Shown: one piece after another, positions 60,301 to 64,000 of the stretch
How the letters are laid out: each line of letters begins with the position of its first letter
How positions within the stretch are numbered: position 1 is the first letter of the stretch
Origin: Zea mays
Lineage: Eukaryota > Streptophyta > Magnoliopsida > Poales > Poaceae
DNA length: 64,000 bases
NCBI RefSeq assembly: GCF_902167145.1
Contig: NC_050100.1
Span: 201,165,974-201,229,973 of the forward strand
Reading direction: 5' to 3'
Position numbers and translations under genes: made by a program
The notes under the pieces: model-generated
Seen by the model: only the letters and a program-made list of their open reading frames with translations
The model's database searches: none
Told to the model about the DNA's origin: nothing

Positions 60301-61284
60301 CGCCAAGGATTTTATTGGCCGAAGGCAGCTTCGGATGCAGCTGAGTTAGTTCAAAAGTGCGAAGGTTGTCAGAAATGTGCAAGAGATCAAAAACAACCTT
60401 CGTCTTTGACACAGCTAATACAACCCATCTGGCCATTGCAAAGGTGGGGCCTCGATTTGCTGGGCCCATTACCACCGGCTCAAGGCAATCTAAAATATGT
60501 TGTAGTTGCTGTGGAATATTTTTCCAAGTGGATTGAGGCGAAGCCATTAGCTACAATAACTTCGGCCACTGTCCAAAAATTTTTCTGGCAGAATATTGTC
60601 TGTCGCTTCGGAGTGCCGAAGGCTATAACTGTAGATAATGGAACACAATTTGACTCCGAAGAATTCAGAAATTTTTGTGATCAAATTGGCACGAAGATCC
60701 ACTTTGCGTCGGTCAGGCACCCGGAGTCAAATGGGCTTGTTGAAAGGGCCAACGGCATCATAATGACAGGAATAATGAAGCTAATCTTCAATCAACCAAG
60801 GGGAAAGTGGCCAGATCAGCTTACCAAAGTGGTATGGAGCCATAACACAACAACATCAAGATCTACAGGCTTTACCCCATTTAAGTTGTTATTTGGTGAC
60901 GAAGCAATAACCCCGGAAGAGGCCAAAGCTGGATCAATAAGAGTGGTAGCTTCGGCAGAATCAGGTCCCGAAGATACTTGTCTCGTGGAAAAAGATGCCT
61001 TAGAAGGGATCAGGCTCCAGGCCGTGGAGAATATCAATAAGTACCAGGCTGAAACAGTTAAATGGCGAGATAGAAAGGTCCGGCTAAAAAATATTGAGCC
61101 AGGACACTTGGTGCTTCGGAGAGTGGCCAATCCGGATACAGTGGGCAAATTGCAACTGAAATGGGAAGGGCCTTTCTTAGTAGCATCTTCGTCAAGGCCT
61201 GGTTCGTACAGACTGAAGGACATGGATGGCAATGAAATTCCAAGATCTTGGAATGCGGATGAGCTTCGGCGGTTTTATGTATAA
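57331..61284 (+). CDS. Intact TAT-type Pol (PR-RT-dual RNaseH-IN, 1317 aa), no recognisable gag
   Basis: The ATG at 57331 follows the primer-binding site almost directly. The first ~50 residues (Ala/Ser-rich, then Lys-rich) look like a remnant of a Gag N-terminus or linker; no CCHC knuckle or Gag core is present. Then come protease with VDTGSAAD (Asp95), reverse transcriptase with MCIDFTDLNKACPKDEFPLPRID and YVDD at 465-468, a first degenerate RNase H (about 610-720), a second RNase H (Asp753 in FCDGSWG, then EYEALL and TDSQ) as typical for TAT, and integrase with an HHCC zinc region (about 970-1017) and catalytic Asp1042, Asp1102 and Glu1138 (35 residues between the last two). No stop or frameshift. 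The enzyme part may be functional but needs Gag from another copy. How sure: very for Pol, fair for the lack of gag. Confidence 0.93.
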   Translation: MASFNTQAGAASASKLVLPITGGSCSEPANKKQKKEAQRRVQHVGVQGPFIKSKWSHIPITFSQEDLQLKDYPHNDAMVISCVIKGFLVHNVLVDTGSAADIIFAKAFRQMQEPEDKIHDATHPLCGFGGRQIVALGKITMPVTFGFVNNTRTEQIVFDIVDMEYPYNAIIGRGTLNAFEAILHPAYLCMKIPSDQGPIAIHGSQEAARRAEGSWTDSKAIHNIDGVEACEQYKFRREKAASADQPKPMLLCEDIAEQKVLLGSQLSEDQEKTLIRFLFNNKDVFAWSANDLCGVNRDVIEHSLNVDPSFRPRKQRLRKMSDDKAEGARNEVKRLLSAGVIREVKYPEWLANTVMVKKANGKWRMCIDFTDLNKACPKDEFPLPRIDSLVDAAASSELMSLLDCYSGYHQIWMKKEDEPKTSFITPSGTYCYLRMPEGLKNAGGSFSRMTAKVLQSQIGRNVLTYVDDIIVKSTKQEDHIADLQETFASFRQAGLKLNPEKCVFGVKKGKFLGCLVSTKGIEANPNKIEAILRMEPPTTRKGAQRLTGRLASLNRFISRSAERNLPFFEVLKSAEVFQWGPAQQKAFEELKQYLIDLTTLTPPMPGAPLLLYVAASHSAVSAALVQEKFDGQIKKQVPVYFVSEVLSVSKKNYTELEKVLYAVLMASRKLRHYFQAYNIIVPSSQPLKDIMRNKEATGRIGKWAAELNEFYIDYVHRSSIQSQALADFIADWTPGAQGEEANKDAEAWTVFCDGSWGTFGAGAAAVLVSPSKVKTCYAARLDFSCTNNIAEYEALLLGLRKLKAMGIRRAILKTDSQIVSGHIDKSCKAKDPKLERYLDTVRRIEASFEGFSVKNIPRGQNEHADLLARSAAQGLPLPSDVFFETIKAPSVELLERAVLTISPVYSEDWRTEIISYLQGNFLSDDEAYNKRIEARARPYIIIEGELYKHGVCAPLLKCLSRAEGIELMKEIHAGLCGSHIGSRPLLGKVFRQGFYWPKAASDAAELVQKCEGCQKCARDQKQPSSLTQLIQPIWPLQRWGLDLLGPLPPAQGNLKYVVVAVEYFSKWIEAKPLATITSATVQKFFWQNIVCRFGVPKAITVDNGTQFDSEEFRNFCDQIGTKIHFASVRHPESNGLVERANGIIMTGIMKLIFNQPRGKWPDQLTKVVWSHNTTTSRSTGFTPFKLLFGDEAITPEEAKAGSIRVVASAESGPEDTCLVEKDALEGIRLQAVENINKYQAETVKWRDRKVRLKNIEPGHLVLRRVANPDTVGKLQLKWEGPFLVASSSRPGSYRLKDMDGNEIPRSWNADELRRFYV

Positions 61285-61472
61285 CTCGATGTAATTTTGA
61301 CTTTTCTTTTCTTTTTCATGGCACCCTTTTCCTTTCTAAAGGGGGAGAAAGGTTTTTAATGGGGCCATCACATGTAATTTTTCTTTTTAGTTTTATAAGA
61401 GCAAAATCCCCCAAAGATGTACATGTAAAAGCTGAGAGCGCACCATCGAGTGCTGAAACTGAAAAAGAGAAA

Positions 61473-61735
61473 AAGCTCCGAAGACGTCCCTAAGGGGATG
61501 CAGAGCTTACAGCGAAAAGTCAACGCTGATTCCGCCGAAAGTAAAAGGCGAAGAAGCTCCAAAGACGTTCCCAAGGGAATGCAGAGCTTATACCGTCTAA
61601 GTAAAAGACGAAGAAGCTCCAAAGACGTCCCTAAGGGGATGCAGAGCTTACAGCGAAAAGTCAACGCTGATATTGCCTAAGTAAGAGGCGAAGAAGCTCC
61701 AAAGTCGTTCCTAAGGGAATGCAGAGCTAATGTGT
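61473..61735 (+). repeat. Tandem repeat, units of about 81, 60, 80 and 42 bp
   Basis: Each unit starts AAGCTCCRAAG and contains CCTAAGGGGATGCAGAGCTTA or a close variant. Units start at 61473, 61554, 61614 and 61694. The first and third keep a 20-bp segment with GCGAAAAGTCAACGCTGAT that the second lacks. Confidence 0.85.
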
Positions 61736-62016
61736 GGTTGTTTCCAAGTAATGGCTGACAATATGGCTTCGGACATATGCTTCGGACATTCATTCGTGCA
61801 TTACATTACATCATAACATTCGCATGCATAAGCATTCATTCATAGCATTTGTGTTCCCAAGTGGTTGCTTCGGCAAAAAAGCTTCGGAGAAGTGCCTTTT
61901 TATGACTTGTCACGCTATGTTGTGTGCAAAAGTGAAAAGTTCCGTTGCTTTGGCACAAAGAAAAGTTTCAGTATAAGGGAGAACTGGATTTTTATGAATC
62001 GTTGTGTAAAAGAGTA

Positions 62017-62255
62017 GTAGTCTTTTATGTTTTGTCATGTAAAGGAAAGCTTCGGCAGAAAGGAGAAGTAGTCTTTTATGTTTTGTCATGTAAAGGAAAG
62101 CTTCGGCAGAAAAGAGAAAGTAGTTTTTTATGTTTTGTAAAGGAAAGCTTCGGCAGAAAAGAGAAGTAGTTTTTTATGTTTTGTACAGAAAAGCTTTGGC
62201 AGAAAGGAGAAGTAGTCTTTTATGTTTTGTCATGTACAAAAAAGCAAAGCTTCGG
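62017..62255 (+). repeat. Tandem repeat of about 45-51 bp, five units
   Basis: Units contain TCTTTTATGTTTTGTCATG or TTTTTTATGTTTTGTA followed by AAAGCTTCGGCAGAAA. Two lack the GTCATG part, which explains the length variation. Confidence 0.82.
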
Positions 62256-62512
62256 CAAAAAGAGGAAGCGACCTTTTAGGCTTCGTTGTGTACGAAAAGA
62301 AGGGAAGGTGTTTTTTCGCCTTCGGCTCAAAATACTGATTTCGTCCACAACAAAGCGCCTCAAGCAAAGGGTAAGAATATATTACAAGGTATGTACAAAG
62401 TTCCTTGAAGATAGTCTAGTTGTGTTTACAAGAATTGTTACAAAAATATCCTGAGTTTTTCTACAGTACACTTCTACTGATCTTCATTAAGTCTCAGCTT
62501 CGACGGCATAAT

Positions 62513-64000
62513 TTAGGCATCATCTTCACCTTCGTCATCCTACATAAATTAAGAGTTTATGAGTAAAAATCAAGAGCAAAGGAAAAGGTAACTCCGAAGT
62601 ATCATTTCTTACTGGTTCAAGATGACTTCGCGCTTCGTCTCCAGCTTTCTCCCGCCCGCCTTTTGTCCATATCATTTTTATAAATCTATTAGAGATGCTT
62701 CGGGCGAGGTCAGGCATATCGTCCAGGATTGATGGAGATAAGGTGAAGTTGGGCCTGTTGACAATTTTTCCGTGTTCGCAGCCGGCCTTCAGAAATGCAG
62801 CAGCGGTCCCTCGAGAAGCCACCCAGGCACAGAAGTCACCATGCCCAGCTATGACTTCGTCGAGCTCGTCAATCTCCCCCTCAATGTGTTCAAAGGTTTT
62901 CGGTAGATCTTCAGCTGAGGGGGTAAATTTTTCGCTGCTAGCTCCAACCGAGTAAAAAATCTTTCTTAATCGTTGAATGCACTTGTTGCTAAATTCCAGG
63001 CATTTTTCTTGAAGATTTGTCAGTAGTTTTCTCAAATCTGAATTCTGCTGAGCTTCGGCTTCAAGTTTTTCATTGAGATCTTGTTTTTCTCGTTCGAACT
63101 GCTCGGACTGGCGGAGAAGCTTCGAGTTTAGTTCTGATATCTTTGCTTCAGCTTCCGCCAGTAAGCCTTCGGCTGCCTGGAGCTCAAAGTTCTTTTTCTC
63201 AAAAGCATCTGATTGCTCCTTTATTTTGTTCTCTAAATTTTCAATTATAGTTTCGTGCTTCTTATCTTCTAGATCTTGCTGCATCCTCAAAGCTTTGCTT
63301 AGAAGCATGCTCTACAAATAAACAACCTTTGTTATAGAATATTGCCATTATTAAAAAACAATAGAAGTTAGGGAGAAGGATGTTTACCTTGAAATTTGAA
63401 TAAAATAAGCTGCCGACGATATGTTGTCGTCGATAGCGGCTGATGTCCGTCTCTAGCTTCGGAAAACCGATACTCTTTGATAGAGTACCGATGACCTTAG
63501 CTCCAGCTGAGTCCCGGATGCAGCCCAGTTGTTCGTCATCAATGCCCCCAAATAGGAGGGCACCTGACTTGTAGCCGCAAGACTTGGCGTAGTCTTTAAG
63601 TTCTTCTATTTCGTCCTTCGTCAGTTTTTGCCCAACTAAGTTCTGGAAAGAGTAGGCTTCGTCGTCCGAAGGGTCTTCGGCTATTTCTTTTCCTTTCTCA
63701 GGCACTGTGGCCATGGTTTTTTCAGTAGTCGCACCAGCTTCTTCCGCAGCCATGTCTTCCAAAATCTTGTTGATATTCTCAATCGTGGATTTTAAGTTTG
63801 TATCTTCGGCTATAGCGGCTTCGGTAGCCGCGACCCCCGAAGCTACGCCCTCGACGATTGCTGTATCTTCGGCAGCTGCCGATTTTTGGATTGACGCCCT
63901 TGGCGGCGTCTTATCGATAACTTCAGTTACCGCAATGATTCTTTGCCGCTTGGGTTTGCTTGTCTTCGTCTGATCCGGCTCGTCCACCTTTCGAAAAAGC
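62513..64000 (-). CDS. Antisense three-exon gene of the TAT element, 5' end outside window
   Basis: On the minus strand three coding pieces join in phase 0 across two typical introns: exon 64000-63388 (open to the window edge), intron 63387-63312 (76 nt, AAG|GTAAAC to TTTGTAG|AGC), exon 63311-62613, intron 62612-62540 (73 nt, CCA|GTAAGA to TATGTAG|GAT), exon 62539-62513 ending DDEGEDDA and stop TAA. The visible 445 residues hold a basic NLS-like KPKRQR near the start, an Ala/Glu-rich part, a segment with FQNLVGQKLTKDEIEELKDY, a strong coiled coil (about 80 residues, Gln/Glu/Lys/Leu-rich) and a C-terminal region ending acidic. An antisense ORF between pol and the 3' LTR is known in TAT elements such as Grande. 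In grass databases such proteins are often called 'putative gypsy type transposon'; I expect that domain upstream of the window. Function unknown. Confidence 0.8.

Larger units (their letters stand above)
61285..62512 (+). other. 3' non-coding region of the TAT element with purine tract and tandem repeats
   Basis: A purine-rich AAAGGGGGAGAAAGG at 61338-61352 lies 54 bp after the pol stop; the true polypurine tract is expected next to the 3' LTR outside the window. Between the two tandem repeat blocks (61473-61735 and about 62017-62255) the sequence is AT-rich with CTTCGG motifs. No gene is supported on the plus strand. Confidence 0.6.
56708..64000 (+). mobile_element. TAT-lineage Ty3/gypsy element (cinful/xilon-like), right end outside window
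   Basis: A TGTTGGGG...CCCCAACA LTR, a TGGCGCCC primer-binding site, pol with integrase last and two RNase H-like domains, a long 3' region with tandem repeats, and an antisense ORF are features of the TAT group of plant Ty3/gypsy elements (Grande, cinful and similar in maize). Abundant CTTCGG/CGAAGG motifs throughout are typical of several maize families of this group. It is inserted inside a knob180 monomer (TTCTGGT before the LTR). The 3' LTR and right flank lie beyond the window, so the target duplication cannot be checked. A gag domain is missing from the usual place. The exact family is not certain. Confidence 0.88.

Overview
This window is plant heterochromatin, almost certainly from maize or a close relative (Zea, possibly Tripsacum). 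About 33 kb is a tandem array of a ~180-bp satellite that I recognise as the maize knob repeat (knob180). It is bordered on both sides by LTR retrotransposons of grass type. I see no ordinary host gene, no rRNA or tRNA gene and no CRISPR array. The long open frames inside the satellite arise because the monomer is close to 60 codons long, and they are not proteins.

Layout. (1) 1-23571: a Ty3/gypsy chromovirus of the Tekay/Del type. Its 5' LTR lacks about 227 bp to the left of the window. Internal parts are a Met-tRNA primer-binding site, an extra intact coiled-coil ORF upstream of gag (orf0-like), a broken gag-pol ending in a chromodomain, a polypurine tract, and a 3' LTR of about 4.3 kb. (2) 14106-23035: a complete, very young Ty1/copia element of the Opie/Ji (SIRE/Maximus) type nested in that 3' LTR, with a GCAAC target duplication. 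Its LTRs differ by three substitutions and one 19-bp unit by eye. (3) 23572-56707: the knob180 array, about 184 monomers. It changes orientation five times, contains nested inverted duplications, a five-monomer higher-order repeat of 898 bp, and longer direct duplications (2694, 2153 and 540 bp offsets). (4) 56708-64000: the left part of a Ty3/gypsy element of the TAT lineage inserted in a knob monomer. It has a 579-bp LTR, an intact 1317-codon pol with no recognisable gag, tandem repeats, and an antisense three-exon gene that runs off the right edge.

How the parts relate. The order of events is readable: knob satellite first, then the Tekay-like and TAT elements inserted into or at the satellite, then the copia element inserted into the Tekay-like LTR. 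The Tekay-like gag-pol carries six in-frame stops, all TAG and all fitting former CAG codons, as expected from decay of methylated CHG sites. The copia pol and TAT pol are open. The retroelement proteins would act in the usual cycle of capsid, protease, reverse transcriptase/RNase H and integrase. The knob satellite is known as heterochromatin that can act as a neocentromere in meiotic drive when the driving chromosome Ab10 is present. Nothing here shows whether this knob is on Ab10.

The best candidates for something undescribed are the nested palindromes and higher-order structure of the satellite, the gene-like exon/intron organisation of the Tekay-like LTR and leader (including a possible intron that would place the gag ATG directly behind the orf0 stop), and the spliced antisense gene of the TAT element.
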